Positions 50,107 to 59,125 of a DNA stretch of 64,000 nt are shown in pieces (position 1 is the first letter of the stretch; each line of letters starts with the position of its first letter). Source of the DNA: LC029 sp036676475 (GTDB taxonomy: Bacteria > Bacillota > Bacilli > Aneurinibacillales > RAOX-1); NCBI GenBank assembly GCA_036676475.1, contig JAKFCU010000102.1, positions 1-64,000 on the forward strand, given 5' to 3'. Made by a program: the position numbers and the translations under genes. Under the pieces are notes generated by a model. That model made no database searches. It saw only the letters and a program-made list of their open reading frames with translations, and was not told the origin of the DNA.

Positions 50107-50838
50107 TTATACCGATGAATCATGATAGACATGATCATCATCTTTTTTTCTAGACTTTCTTCTTAGATGATCCACACTCTTTTTGACTCCGTATAAAGCA
50201 TATAAGGCCAATGGTATGGAGACGATTTTCGGAAATTGCGTAGGAAACTGGAATCCTAGTACAGCCACAATCAGGATCAAGATCGGTGCAACCCAATAGG
50301 TTGATTTCGGAATCCCTACTTTTTTGAAATTAGGGTATTTGACCTTACTAACCATTAAATAAGCCAGGAGTAGCATAGCGAGCAATAAATAAACAGGAGA
50401 AAACAGATTGTGATAAAGGGCTAGAGTCGCAAGAGCACCTCCTGCTGCTGTGATCGGCAGGCCAATAAAATACCCCGTATTTCCGCCCGTTTGTACATTA
50501 AATCTTGCCAACCGGAGAGCTCCACATATCGGAAAGATCGCAATGCTCAACATAGCTAACGTTCCTAATTCCTGTAAAGCAGCCACATACACAATAAAAG
50601 CGGGTGCAACGCCAAAGGTAATCACATCGGATAGAGAATCCAACTCCTTCCCGAAATCACTCTGGGCATTTAACAACCGGGCAAGTCTTCCATCAAGACC
50701 ATCCAGCACCATCCCCAAAATCACCATCATGGCCGCATAGTCTACATATTGATTCCCATCTTGGAATGCTAAAAGTATCGCTAGAATTCCAAGGAATAAA
50801 TTCCCTACTGTCAATAAATTAGGTATGGCTTTCACCAT
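50107..50838 (-). CDS. pssA: CDP-diacylglycerol-serine O-phosphatidyltransferase
   Basis: The 243-residue CDP-alcohol phosphatidyltransferase makes phosphatidylserine, the precursor of phosphatidylethanolamine. The family motif DG-x2-AR-x8-G-x3-D-x3-D is seen in LDGLDGRLARLLNAQSDFGK followed by ELDSLSD. About seven membrane helices follow. ATG 50838 lies 7 nt after GGAGG. It is inserted between disA and yacL, a position not seen in B. subtilis. No psd gene is in the window. Confidence 0.93.
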   Translation of the reverse strand: MVKAIPNLLTVGNLFLGILAILLAFQDGNQYVDYAAMMVILGMVLDGLDGRLARLLNAQSDFGKELDSLSDVITFGVAPAFIVYVAALQELGTLAMLSIAIFPICGALRLARFNVQTGGNTGYFIGLPITAAGGALATLALYHNLFSPVYLLLAMLLLAYLMVSKVKYPNFKKVGIPKSTYWVAPILILIVAVLGFQFPTQFPKIVSIPLALYALYGVKKSVDHLRRKSRKKDDDHVYHDSSV

Positions 50839-50925
50839 CATATAGCCTCCAGTCTTAGTCCCTACCAATACATACGTTTAAAAGCGCAAGGAGTTTCACT
50901 TTTTCTTCATTCCTTTTCTCCTTGC

Positions 50926-52002
50926 CTAGATGTGACGGTCAATAAACACTTGTTCTTGTATTCTTTTTAGCCCTTCACGGATCGCTCGGGCACGAACTTC
51001 CCCAATTCCTTCCACTTCATCCAACTCTTCAATAGTGGCCATCATGATTTCTGGTAAATTTGTAAACTTATCTATTAAATTTTGCACGATAGCGGCAGGC
51101 AAACGAGATATTTTACTTAGAATACGATACCCTCTTGGGGAAACAGGCTCTTCTTGGATATTAATACTAGTCGGATAACCCAACTGCCTTACCATATTCT
51201 GATGATCGAGAAGCTCATCAGAGGATAGCTTCTTCAATTCCCCTAACACATGAGGAGGAGTAATTTTTTCTGGATGATTGATATAATCTCGAATTAATAA
51301 TTTTGCCTCCTCTTCTAAACCGCCGACCAACTCTTCTAACTGCATGCTGATAAGGCGACCTTCTGTTCCCAATTCATTAATATAGTTGATGATCTCGGAT
51401 TTGATCCTTAGAACCATCTCAATCCGTTGAATCACCATGACCACTTCATGTAAGGTCACAAGTTCTTCAAATTCTAATGCACCCAGATTGGTCAGCGACT
51501 GATCGAGAACTGACTTATACTTTTCCAACGTTTGCATGGCCTGATTAGCCTTCGTCAAGATGACCCCGATATCCTTAAGCGCATAACGGAAGCTGCCTTG
51601 GTAAAGGGTAATGACATTCCGCCGTTGGGAGATGGAAATGACTAAGCGTCCCGTTTGTTTAGCTGTACGCTCTGCTGTACGATGGCGAATTCCCGTCTCG
51701 CTGGATGAAACGGAGGAGTCTGGAACTAGCTGGGTATTGGCATATAAGATTTTTTTCCCATCCTCACTGAGAATGATCGCACCATCCATTTTAGCCAGTT
51801 CATATAAGTGAGCAGGGGTGAATTCACAATTAATGGAAAAACCGCCATCTACGATATCCATGACACTGTGGCTGTGCCCTACCACAATTAATGCCCCCGT
51901 CTTCGCTCTCAGAACATTCTCTAAACCCTCACGAAATTTCGTTCCCGGGGCTACAAAGCGTAAAATTTGACTGACCAGCTGCTCCTTTTTTATTTCAGAC
52001 AT
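50926..52002 (-). CDS. disA: Diadenylate cyclase / DNA integrity scanning protein DisA
   Basis: The 358-residue protein makes c-di-AMP and scans DNA. The DAC domain has the DGA motif (KMDGAIILSEDGKKILYAN) and the RHR motif (GIRHRTAERTAKQTGR). A linker helical domain and a C-terminal HhH domain (LPEIMMATIEELDEVEGIGE, VRARAIREGLKRI) follow. The ATG is 3 nt after the radA stop. Confidence 0.98.
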   Translation of the reverse strand: MSEIKKEQLVSQILRFVAPGTKFREGLENVLRAKTGALIVVGHSHSVMDIVDGGFSINCEFTPAHLYELAKMDGAIILSEDGKKILYANTQLVPDSSVSSSETGIRHRTAERTAKQTGRLVISISQRRNVITLYQGSFRYALKDIGVILTKANQAMQTLEKYKSVLDQSLTNLGALEFEELVTLHEVVMVIQRIEMVLRIKSEIINYINELGTEGRLISMQLEELVGGLEEEAKLLIRDYINHPEKITPPHVLGELKKLSSDELLDHQNMVRQLGYPTSINIQEEPVSPRGYRILSKISRLPAAIVQNLIDKFTNLPEIMMATIEELDEVEGIGEVRARAIREGLKRIQEQVFIDRHI

Positions 52003-52005
52003 CCC

Positions 52006-53370
52006 TTACCCCCCTAGAGCTTCCCGAAGTGCTTCTTCTACCGTTTTCACGGGTACAATCTCTATTCCTTTCGGATACTCCCATCCCGTTATATTTTTAT
52101 GGGGAATGATCACGCGTTTGAATCCTAGCTTCGCCGCCTCTTTTACTCTTTGTTCAATCCGCGATACGCCTCTTACCTCACCAGTCAATCCAATTTCACC
52201 AAGCACGACATCATCAGGCAGCGTTGCCCGATCCCGAAAGGATGAAGCCAGACTGATAGCAATAGCCAAGTCGATAGCCGGTTCATCCAAACGAATCCCC
52301 CCTGCCACATTGACATAAGCATCTTGATTTTGTAAAAGCATGCCTACCCGTTTTTCCAACACAGCCATAATCAAAGCGACTCGATTGTAATCGACTCCTG
52401 TAGCCATACGGCGTGGGGAAGGGAAGCTAGTCGGGGTGACCAACGCTTGAAGTTCAACCAGAACAGGACGCGTTCCTTCCATACTAGCTACAACCGTAGA
52501 ACCAGCTGCCTTGCTTCGTTCCGATAAAAATAATTCAGAAGGATTAGCCACCTCTTGAAGACCTTTATCTAGCATTTCAAAGATGCCGATTTCATGAGTA
52601 GAGCCAAAGCGATTTTTGACAGACCTTAAAATTCGGTATGTATTATGCCGTTCCCCCTCAAAATAAAGAACAGAATCGACCATATGTTCCAAAAGTCGAG
52701 GTCCAGCAATATCTCCTTGCTTGGTTACATGACCTACAATCACAATGGCAATTTCTTTCGATTTAGCTATACGCATAAAGTGGGCTGTACATTCACGAAC
52801 CTGCGATACACTTCCGGGCGCCGACGTGACAGAGGGATGATAAACGGTTTGAATAGAATCTATCACTACCACTCGGGGCTGAATCTCATCTATCTCCCCT
52901 TCGATTCGATCCAAATCAGTTTCTGATAAGACAAACAATTCTTCACTGTTCGCCCCCAAGCGTTCGGCCCGAAGCTTGGTTTGCTTGGTTGATTCCTCAC
53001 CAGATATATATAGTACTTTATGCTTGGAGTTAGCTAAATAATGAGACATTTGCAACAAGATCGTAGATTTCCCGATCCCCGGATCTCCGCCTACTAAAAT
53101 TAAAGAGCCTGGGACCATTCCTCCACCGAGAACACGATTCAATTCCTCCATCCCAGCATCCATTCGCGGCTCTTGCCCGCTTTGCACAAGACCAATCGGC
53201 ATGGCTTTATTCGCTTTCCCAGAGACGTTTCTGGATCCACTGTATTTCTTTGTTTCTTCAATTTCCTCCACCAAGGTATTCCAGCTTGCACAGCCCGGAC
53301 ACTTTCCCATCCATTTGGGCGTTTCGTAACCGCATTGTTGGCAGGAAAACTTTGTCTTTAATTTAGCCAT
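52006..53370 (-). CDS. radA: DNA repair protein RadA (Sms)
   Basis: The 454-residue RecA-like helicase acts in branch migration. It has an N-terminal zinc finger (CQQCGYETPKWMGKCPGC), Walker A GGDPGIGKST, the RadA signature KNRFGS, and a C-terminal Lon-protease-like domain (VNVAGGIRLDEPAIDLAIAI). It precedes disA. The 317-bp gap to clpC probably holds its promoter. Confidence 0.98.
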   Translation of the reverse strand: MAKLKTKFSCQQCGYETPKWMGKCPGCASWNTLVEEIEETKKYSGSRNVSGKANKAMPIGLVQSGQEPRMDAGMEELNRVLGGGMVPGSLILVGGDPGIGKSTILLQMSHYLANSKHKVLYISGEESTKQTKLRAERLGANSEELFVLSETDLDRIEGEIDEIQPRVVVIDSIQTVYHPSVTSAPGSVSQVRECTAHFMRIAKSKEIAIVIVGHVTKQGDIAGPRLLEHMVDSVLYFEGERHNTYRILRSVKNRFGSTHEIGIFEMLDKGLQEVANPSELFLSERSKAAGSTVVASMEGTRPVLVELQALVTPTSFPSPRRMATGVDYNRVALIMAVLEKRVGMLLQNQDAYVNVAGGIRLDEPAIDLAIAISLASSFRDRATLPDDVVLGEIGLTGEVRGVSRIEQRVKEAAKLGFKRVIIPHKNITGWEYPKGIEIVPVKTVEEALREALGG

Positions 53371-53601
53371 GATCTACTCTCCGCATCTTTTAATTCTCAG
53401 TATAACCTAATTATTCTTCTCCATAAGGTGCTCGAAATCCTTCCTGATCGGATAGACTTAACTAGTCATGCCACATGGGCGCGATGGAATAGTAGTACGT
53501 CAGTGGGATATTCCTTTATATCCAAAGTAAGAGCTAACTAGTAAACCAATTGTGCATATCGTAAATATTATATTTTTTGAGCATCATCTCATCCCTCGAA
53601 T

Positions 53602-53650
53602 AAGAAAGCTACTAGCGTAGCCTTATGCGTATAATACTTTCCGATAAGTA
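53602..53650 (+). repeat. Two-hairpin interspersed repeat, copy H (best-formed copy)
   Basis: This copy reads AAGAAAG, then hairpin 1 GCTAC-TAGC-GTAGC (53608-53621, perfect), then CTTATGCGTATAA, then hairpin 2 TACTT-TCCGAT-AAGTA (53635-53650, perfect). It lies between clpC and radA. Confidence 0.85.
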
Positions 53651-53654
53651 AAAT

Positions 53655-53682
53655 AAATGGCCTCCATATGGAGACCATTCAT
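53655..53682 (-). terminator. Terminator of clpC
   Basis: On the minus strand ATGGTCTCC and GGAGGCCAT form a tight palindromic stem, followed by TTATTTTACTT. It begins 6 nt after the clpC stop. Confidence 0.75.
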
Positions 53683-53687
53683 CTTAC

Positions 53688-56144
53688 TTAACTTTCTTTT
53701 GAAGCAACCGGGTGCTGCTCATCCCGTTCTACCGTTAATTGGCCATCCTTATAGTCAATCACTACAGTATCTCCCTTTTTAATATTACCTAGCAGCAGTT
53801 CTTCCGATAAACGGTCTTCAATATGCCTTTGAATCGCTCTGCGCAATGGACGGGCACCAAATACCGGATCAAATCCTTCCTTCGCCAAATACGCTTTAGC
53901 TTCATCTGTTAGGATAAAGTCAATATCCTGTTCTAGCAGACGTTTACGAAGCTGACCAGCCATTAACGTAGCAATCTCGGAAATGTGAGCTTCCTCTAGC
54001 GAGTGGAAAACGATTAGTTCATCTATTCGGTTTAAGAACTCGGGACGGAAGGTCCGCTTTAATTCCTGCATTACCCGATCCTTCATATCCGTGTAAACTC
54101 GATCCGATCCAGACGGAGTAAATCCTAAGTTTACATTCTTCTTAATCGTGTCGGCCCCCACATTGGAAGTCATGATGATGACCGTATTGCGGAAATCTAC
54201 CGTTCTTCCTTTCGAATCGGTCAGGCGCCCATCTTCCAATACCTGCAGAAGTATATTAAATACATCCGGGTGAGCCTTCTCGATTTCATCTAATAGAAGG
54301 ACGGAATAGGGCTTTCTCCGCACCTTCTCGGTCAGCTGACCGCCCTCTTCGAAACCGACATATCCTGGAGGCGCCCCAACCAAACGAGAAGTAGAATGCT
54401 TCTCCATATACTCTGACATATCGATCCGAATGATCGCATCTTCATCTCCAAACATAACCTCGGCTAACGCGCGGGCTAACTCGGTTTTCCCGACACCGGT
54501 TGGGCCAAGAAAAATAAAGGAGCCAATCGGACGTTTCGGATCCTTCAGACCTGCACGTGCCCGGCGGATCGCACGAGATATCGATTTCACAGCATCCTCT
54601 TGACCAATGACACGCTGGTGAAGAATTGATTCCATCTTTAATAGGCGATCTGTTTCTTCCTCTTTAAGCTTATTGACAGGGATTCCGGTCCAACTCGCCA
54701 CGACGTGGCCGATATCCTCCGGCGTCACCTCATAGTCAGACTGACCTTGCTTTTCTTGCCACTGGGCCTTGGTGGAATCAAGCTCTTCACGAATCTTCTG
54801 CTCTTTATCCCGCAACGCTGCCGCTTTCTCAAACTCTTGGCTTTGCACAGCTGAATCCTTTTCCTTACGAACTTCTTCTAGTCGGTTTTCCAACTCTTTT
54901 AGATTTGGCGGAACCGTAAAGGATTGCAAACGAACCTTGGAAGCAGCTTCATCAATGAGGTCGATGGCCTTATCCGGCAAGAAACGATCAGAAATATAAC
55001 GATCAGATAATTTGACAGCGGCCTCGATGGACTCATCCGTAATCTTCACACGATGATGGGCTTCATAACGGTCCCGCAATCCATAGAGGATTTGAATCGC
55101 TTCTTCCGTGCTTGGTTCATTTACTTGAATCGGCTGAAAGCGGCGTTCAAGCGCAGCGTCTTTTTCAATATATTTACGGTACTCGTCAAGAGTTGTCGCT
55201 CCGATACATTGCAGCTCACCGCGAGCTAATGACGGCTTCAGGATGTTGGAAGCATCGATGGCGCCTTCTGCTCCACCTGCTCCAATCAGGGTATGAAGCT
55301 CATCGATAAAGAGAATGATATTGCCTGCTTGGCGGATCTCATCCATGATTTTCTTCAAACGGTCTTCAAATTCACCACGATATTTCGTACCCGCAACAAC
55401 GGTACCCATATCTAAAGTCATGACGCGCTTATTTCTTAGTGTTTCGGGAATCTCATTGTTGACAATCTTTTGCGCTAATCCTTCAGCGATGGCCGTTTTC
55501 CCTACACCCGGCTCCCCAATCAGAACCGGATTATTTTTGGTGCGTCGGCTAAGCACTTGGATGACACGTTCAATTTCCTTTTCCCGTCCGATGACAGGGT
55601 CAAGTCCCCCATCGCGAGCATGGGCGGTTAAGTCGCGAGCAAGGCTATCTAAGGTAGGGGTATTCACCGCTGCATTTCCTGCGCCTTGATTGCTAGAGGA
55701 AAGGGCTTCATTGCTACCTAACAGCTGAAGAACTTGCTGTCGAGCTTTATTCAAGCTAACCCCTAAATTATTCAAAACACGGGCAGCTACGCCTTCCCCT
55801 TCCCGAATCAATCCAAGAAGGATATGCTCGGTTCCTACATAGGTGTGCCCTAGCTTGCGTGCTTCGTCCATGGATAATTCGATCACCTTTTTTGCGCGTG
55901 GAGTATAGTTGATATTGCTTGGGTGTTCTCCTCCGCGTCCAATGAGGCTCTCCACCTCACCCTGAATTTTATCCAAACCAAGTCCTAAAGCCTGAAGGGC
56001 CTTCGCAGCGATCCCCTCTCCCTCGCGAATAAGACCAAGAAGAATGTGTTCTGTACCGATATTTTTATGCCCCAATCGTACAGCTTCCTCCTGGGCTAGT
56101 GCGAGAACCTTTTGAGCTCTTTCTGTAAAACGACCGAACATCAT
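53688..56144 (-). CDS. clpC: Class III stress ATPase ClpC
   Basis: The 818-residue AAA+ unfoldase partners with ClpP and McsB in protein quality control. It has two N-terminal Clp repeats (RAQKVLALAQEEAVRLGHKN; ARKLGHTYVGTEHILLGLIR), AAA1 Walker A GEPGVGKTAIAEG, an M-domain/UVR-like helical insert around 420-460 (LEEVRKEKDSAVQSQEFEKA), and AAA2 Walker A GPTGVGKTELARA. I chose ATG 56144 (MMFGRFTERAQ), 8 nt after GGGAGG. It is last in the ctsR-mcsA-mcsB-clpC operon. Confidence 0.98.
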   Translation of the reverse strand: MMFGRFTERAQKVLALAQEEAVRLGHKNIGTEHILLGLIREGEGIAAKALQALGLGLDKIQGEVESLIGRGGEHPSNINYTPRAKKVIELSMDEARKLGHTYVGTEHILLGLIREGEGVAARVLNNLGVSLNKARQQVLQLLGSNEALSSSNQGAGNAAVNTPTLDSLARDLTAHARDGGLDPVIGREKEIERVIQVLSRRTKNNPVLIGEPGVGKTAIAEGLAQKIVNNEIPETLRNKRVMTLDMGTVVAGTKYRGEFEDRLKKIMDEIRQAGNIILFIDELHTLIGAGGAEGAIDASNILKPSLARGELQCIGATTLDEYRKYIEKDAALERRFQPIQVNEPSTEEAIQILYGLRDRYEAHHRVKITDESIEAAVKLSDRYISDRFLPDKAIDLIDEAASKVRLQSFTVPPNLKELENRLEEVRKEKDSAVQSQEFEKAAALRDKEQKIREELDSTKAQWQEKQGQSDYEVTPEDIGHVVASWTGIPVNKLKEEETDRLLKMESILHQRVIGQEDAVKSISRAIRRARAGLKDPKRPIGSFIFLGPTGVGKTELARALAEVMFGDEDAIIRIDMSEYMEKHSTSRLVGAPPGYVGFEEGGQLTEKVRRKPYSVLLLDEIEKAHPDVFNILLQVLEDGRLTDSKGRTVDFRNTVIIMTSNVGADTIKKNVNLGFTPSGSDRVYTDMKDRVMQELKRTFRPEFLNRIDELIVFHSLEEAHISEIATLMAGQLRKRLLEQDIDFILTDEAKAYLAKEGFDPVFGARPLRRAIQRHIEDRLSEELLLGNIKKGDTVVIDYKDGQLTVERDEQHPVASKES

Positions 56145-56181
56145 AAACATACCCTCCCATTCTATTTGAAATCATTTATAG

Positions 56182-57252
56182 CTATTCGCTTTCTAGGGTA
56201 GATAACCTCTCACGTATGAGTCTGGCACGCCTCGCATCCCTTTGCTCGGCCGTTAAATCCTGCCCGGAATATAGCTGCAAGAAGCCCGGTTGGATCAGAA
56301 CCATCAGCTCATTAATAATTTTCGGAGATATCCCTTGGATAAGCCCCGTATCGATCGCTAACCGAAGGTCAGATAGGCGAGTTGCCGCTTCTTTCGACTC
56401 AATAATTCGTGCGTTGGCTAAAATTCCATAGGAGCGGCATAATTTATCTACAATTTTTAATTTATTATTTTCAAGAAGTGTTTTTCTTGCCGCTCGTTCA
56501 TGCTCAATGATTTGTTTGGCTACGCTAAATAAATTGGCAATAATTTCATCCTCGGAATGACCCAGGGTAATTTGATTGGAAACTTGAAATAGATTTCCAG
56601 CCGCCTCACTGCCTTCTCCATAGATCCCCCTTACCACTAATCCAATTTGACTGATCGCATTTAAAATTCGATTGATTTGCTGGGTAAGCACTAAAGCAGG
56701 AAGATGCATCATTACCGATGCGCGAATCCCCGTCCCAACATTGGTAGGACAGCTCGTCAAGTACCCTCTTCGTTCATCAAAGGCATAATCCAAAGTTTGT
56801 TCAAACACATTATCTATTCGATCTGCCATCCCATAGGCCTCTTGTAATTGGAATCCAGGGAACAAGCATTGGATGCGCAGATGATCCTCTTCATTTACCA
56901 TAATACTTACCGCTTCATTCTCACTTAGAATGACGGCCCCGTTTCGCGACTCGTTCGCTAAATGCGGGCTGATCAAGTGCTTTTCTACAAGAACTCGCTT
57001 CTCTAAGCCGGTTAGATCACCCAGCACCAACTTTTCATAATTTCCAAGAGACTTGAAGTCCAGTTTACCAATCACATCCGTTACAAGACGTATCACTTCC
57101 TTGGCCTGACTATCTGTTGCCAATATGGGAAAAGGCTGTGAACGCAGGTTTCGCGCTAAGCGTACTCGACTGCTAAAAACAATATCTGAATCAGGGCCTT
57201 CTCCGCTCATCCATTCGCTTACCGCTTGTTGAATGAATCGCTGTAATGACAT
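56182..57252 (-). CDS. mcsB: Protein-arginine kinase McsB
   Basis: The 356-residue guanidino-kinase-fold enzyme phosphorylates arginines to mark proteins for ClpC-ClpP and to inactivate CtsR. The nucleotide-binding block DIVFSSRVRLARNLRSQPFP and the active-site region TSCPTNVGTGIRASVMMHLP (essential Cys) are intact, and VRGIYGEGSEAAGNLFQVSN carries the specificity loop. It lies between mcsA and clpC. Confidence 0.97.
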   Translation of the reverse strand: MSLQRFIQQAVSEWMSGEGPDSDIVFSSRVRLARNLRSQPFPILATDSQAKEVIRLVTDVIGKLDFKSLGNYEKLVLGDLTGLEKRVLVEKHLISPHLANESRNGAVILSENEAVSIMVNEEDHLRIQCLFPGFQLQEAYGMADRIDNVFEQTLDYAFDERRGYLTSCPTNVGTGIRASVMMHLPALVLTQQINRILNAISQIGLVVRGIYGEGSEAAGNLFQVSNQITLGHSEDEIIANLFSVAKQIIEHERAARKTLLENNKLKIVDKLCRSYGILANARIIESKEAATRLSDLRLAIDTGLIQGISPKIINELMVLIQPGFLQLYSGQDLTAEQRDARRARLIRERLSTLESE

Positions 57253-57268
57253 GGACGCACCCCCTTAC

Positions 57269-57796
57269 CTATGAATTAGAAAGCTGTTTTTCCAGCTGTT
57301 TAATTTGGTCCCGGATTTTCGCAGCATGTTCAAACTCTTCGGCAGATACCTTTCGCTGAAGAAGAGTTTTCAGCTCATCGATTTCTTTTTTAATTTTAAT
57401 TTTTCCACCGGTACGCTGCGGAACCTTTCCGCTATGCTCCATACTTCCATGAATCCGGCGAAAAATGGGATCTAACCGATGAGAAAAGTGATGATAACAA
57501 TCGACACAACCAAACCTTCCGCTCTTGCTGAACTGATTATAAGTCAAGCCACAGGTTTCACATCGAAGCGGCTTCTCCGTCGTGATCCCTCCAAAAGAGG
57601 ATGCATTGGTTTCAAAATTGAGTAAACCGGACAAAAGGTGATGAATGGAAAAGTTAGAGGCTGATCCCCCTCCGGGTAACATTTCTCCCTTTTCTGATGC
57701 ACACACCTCACAAAAGTGAAACTCGGTCTTCTCACCATTCAAGATTTTCGTGAAATGTAGTGTAGCAGGCCGCTGTCCGCATTCTTGGCAAATCAT
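57269..57796 (-). CDS. mcsA: McsB activator McsA
   Basis: The 175-residue protein activates McsB and senses thiol and metal stress. It starts MICQECGQRPATLHFT at ATG 57796; the upstream extension overlaps ctsR and is spurious. Four CxxC pairs are visible (C3/C6, C29/C32, and two more in LRCETCGLT and GCVDCY), followed by a C-terminal UVR motif (KVSAEEFEHAAKIRDQIKQL). The ATGA overlap with ctsR shows coupling. Confidence 0.96.
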   Translation of the reverse strand: MICQECGQRPATLHFTKILNGEKTEFHFCEVCASEKGEMLPGGGSASNFSIHHLLSGLLNFETNASSFGGITTEKPLRCETCGLTYNQFSKSGRFGCVDCYHHFSHRLDPIFRRIHGSMEHSGKVPQRTGGKIKIKKEIDELKTLLQRKVSAEEFEHAAKIRDQIKQLEKQLSNS

Positions 57797-58272
57797 GATG
57801 ATTCCCCTCCATTGCTCATAAAAATCTGAGTAACCATAGCCCGCATGATCGCTGCCCGAATTTGATCCCTGACTGGTAATTCGAAGGGAAAAACCTCCCT
57901 TGATGTGGCAGCCTTCATAATTTGGCATTCCCTAGGCGAAATCAATTTTTCTTCCTTTAACCTGATCAAGATGTTCTCTGCTGCCGTTTGGCTAATTTCT
58001 TGACTAATCATTTCCATTAGGATGTGATATAGATTTTTTTTTCCTAATATCTCAACTTTTCGAATACGGATGTATCCGCCTCCGCCTCGCTTGCTCTCTA
58101 CCATGTAGCCCTTCTCTACAGAAAACCTTGTACTAATGACGTAGTTAATTTGGGAAGGAACACATTGAAATTGATCTGCCAGGACACTTCGCTGAATTTC
58201 AATAAAGCCGTTTCGACTTTGCTGCAGTATGGATTTGAGGTGTTGTTCAATGATGTCTGATATGTTGCGCAA
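57793..58272 (-). CDS. ctsR: Class III heat-shock repressor CtsR
   Basis: The 159-residue repressor has an N-terminal winged helix with the glycine-rich tetraloop (ESKRGGGGYIRIRKV) that acts as the thermosensor in bacilli, and a C-terminal dimerisation domain (LISPRECQIMKAATSREVFP). It represses its own operon and other clp genes. The operator of three heptads is directly upstream. Confidence 0.97.
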   Translation of the reverse strand: MRNISDIIEQHLKSILQQSRNGFIEIQRSVLADQFQCVPSQINYVISTRFSVEKGYMVESKRGGGGYIRIRKVEILGKKNLYHILMEMISQEISQTAAENILIRLKEEKLISPRECQIMKAATSREVFPFELPVRDQIRAAIMRAMVTQIFMSNGGESS

Positions 58273-58292
58273 GGATACACCCCCTCACACAT

Positions 58293-58347
58293 TTTGACTT
58301 TGACTTTCTTTGACTATAATTATATTACCAATTTGCAACTTTCGCAA
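58293..58347 (-). promoter_or_regulatory. ctsR promoter with CtsR operator (three AGTCAAA heptads)
   Basis: On the minus strand TTGCGA (58347-58342), a 17-bp spacer and TATAAT (58324-58319) form the promoter. Just downstream are AGTCAAA (58315-58309), a 3-bp spacer, AGTCAAA (58305-58299) and a third AGTCAAA overlapping by one base (58299-58293). The first two match the CtsR box exactly in heptad and spacing and cover the start site. Confidence 0.9.
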
Positions 58348-58368
58348 CTCAATGCCACCACGATGGGT

Positions 58369-59046
58369 CTACCCATTTATGCGTTGCTCTATAATGGGCA
58401 TAATCTCGGAGAATTCTCGAATCAATTGATCCGCTTGCTTTAGCTCCCCTTCATCTGCAAAACCATAGGCACAGCCAACGGTAAACAATTGATTGGCCAT
58501 ACCGGCTTGAATATCAGATTTACGGTCACCCACCATAACTGCTATTTCGATGTTATAATCCTCTAACAACTTTTTCACCAAATCATCTTTAGACTCGGTT
58601 TGAAATCGACCAGCACTATAGAGATCAACAAACCAGTCGGTCATCTGAAAGCGATCGCAAACCCCTTTTATGTATTCATCTAGCCCATTGCTCGCTATAA
58701 ATAAAGAAGCTCCTTTACTTCTCAACTTCGTCAAGGTTTCCTTCACACCAGAATAGAGATGAATGTCCTCTTCTTTTAATATCTTTAACTCTTTTTCCAA
58801 CATGTATTTGTCCGCTCTCTTCTTGACTTCATCCGTTTGTCCAGGTAGAAGTTTGTTCCATATTTCCTCTAATGTCATCCCAAACACGCTGGTGAAATCG
58901 TCATCCGAGGGAATCGGTTCATCGAACACTCCTTCTTTCTTGAGCTGCTCAAAGGTTTGTTTAAAGGCGGGAACAGCCACCTCTTCAGTTTTCAAAAGAG
59001 TTCCATCCATATCGAAAATAACTGCAAATTTGATTTTGTTGTTCAT
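58369..59046 (-). CDS. HAD-superfamily hydrolase (phosphoglycolate/pyrophosphate phosphatase-like)
   Basis: The 225-residue product has HAD motif I FDMDGTLLKTE, a helical cap domain (about 20-90), motif II IASNG, a motif III lysine region, and motif IV VGDRKSDIQAGMAN with TVGCAYG. This plan fits PpaX/Gph-type phosphatases, but the substrate is not determinable. GAGGAGG lies 7 nt before the ATG. It is divergent from the dcuS-like gene. Confidence 0.87.
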   Translation of the reverse strand: MNNKIKFAVIFDMDGTLLKTEEVAVPAFKQTFEQLKKEGVFDEPIPSDDDFTSVFGMTLEEIWNKLLPGQTDEVKKRADKYMLEKELKILKEEDIHLYSGVKETLTKLRSKGASLFIASNGLDEYIKGVCDRFQMTDWFVDLYSAGRFQTESKDDLVKKLLEDYNIEIAVMVGDRKSDIQAGMANQLFTVGCAYGFADEGELKQADQLIREFSEIMPIIEQRING

Positions 59047-59125
59047 CCATTAGCCTCCTCACTAAATTATCTTTGCCCAATCCTAAACTTTACATAAATG
59101 TGCTATACTAATAACAATTTAGCTT

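Larger units (their letters stand above)
53371..53687. other. clpC-radA intergenic region
   Basis: No gene is seen. It contains the clpC terminator, repeat copy H and about 230 bp upstream of radA in which a promoter is expected but not clearly seen. Confidence 0.4.

Noticed and set aside
53602..53650. The TATAAT and TTGACC motifs in the repeat consensus as a mobile promoter
   Set aside because: In the repeat TATAAT lies upstream of TTGACC, the wrong order on that strand, and no tandem arrangement gives a 16-18 bp spacing.
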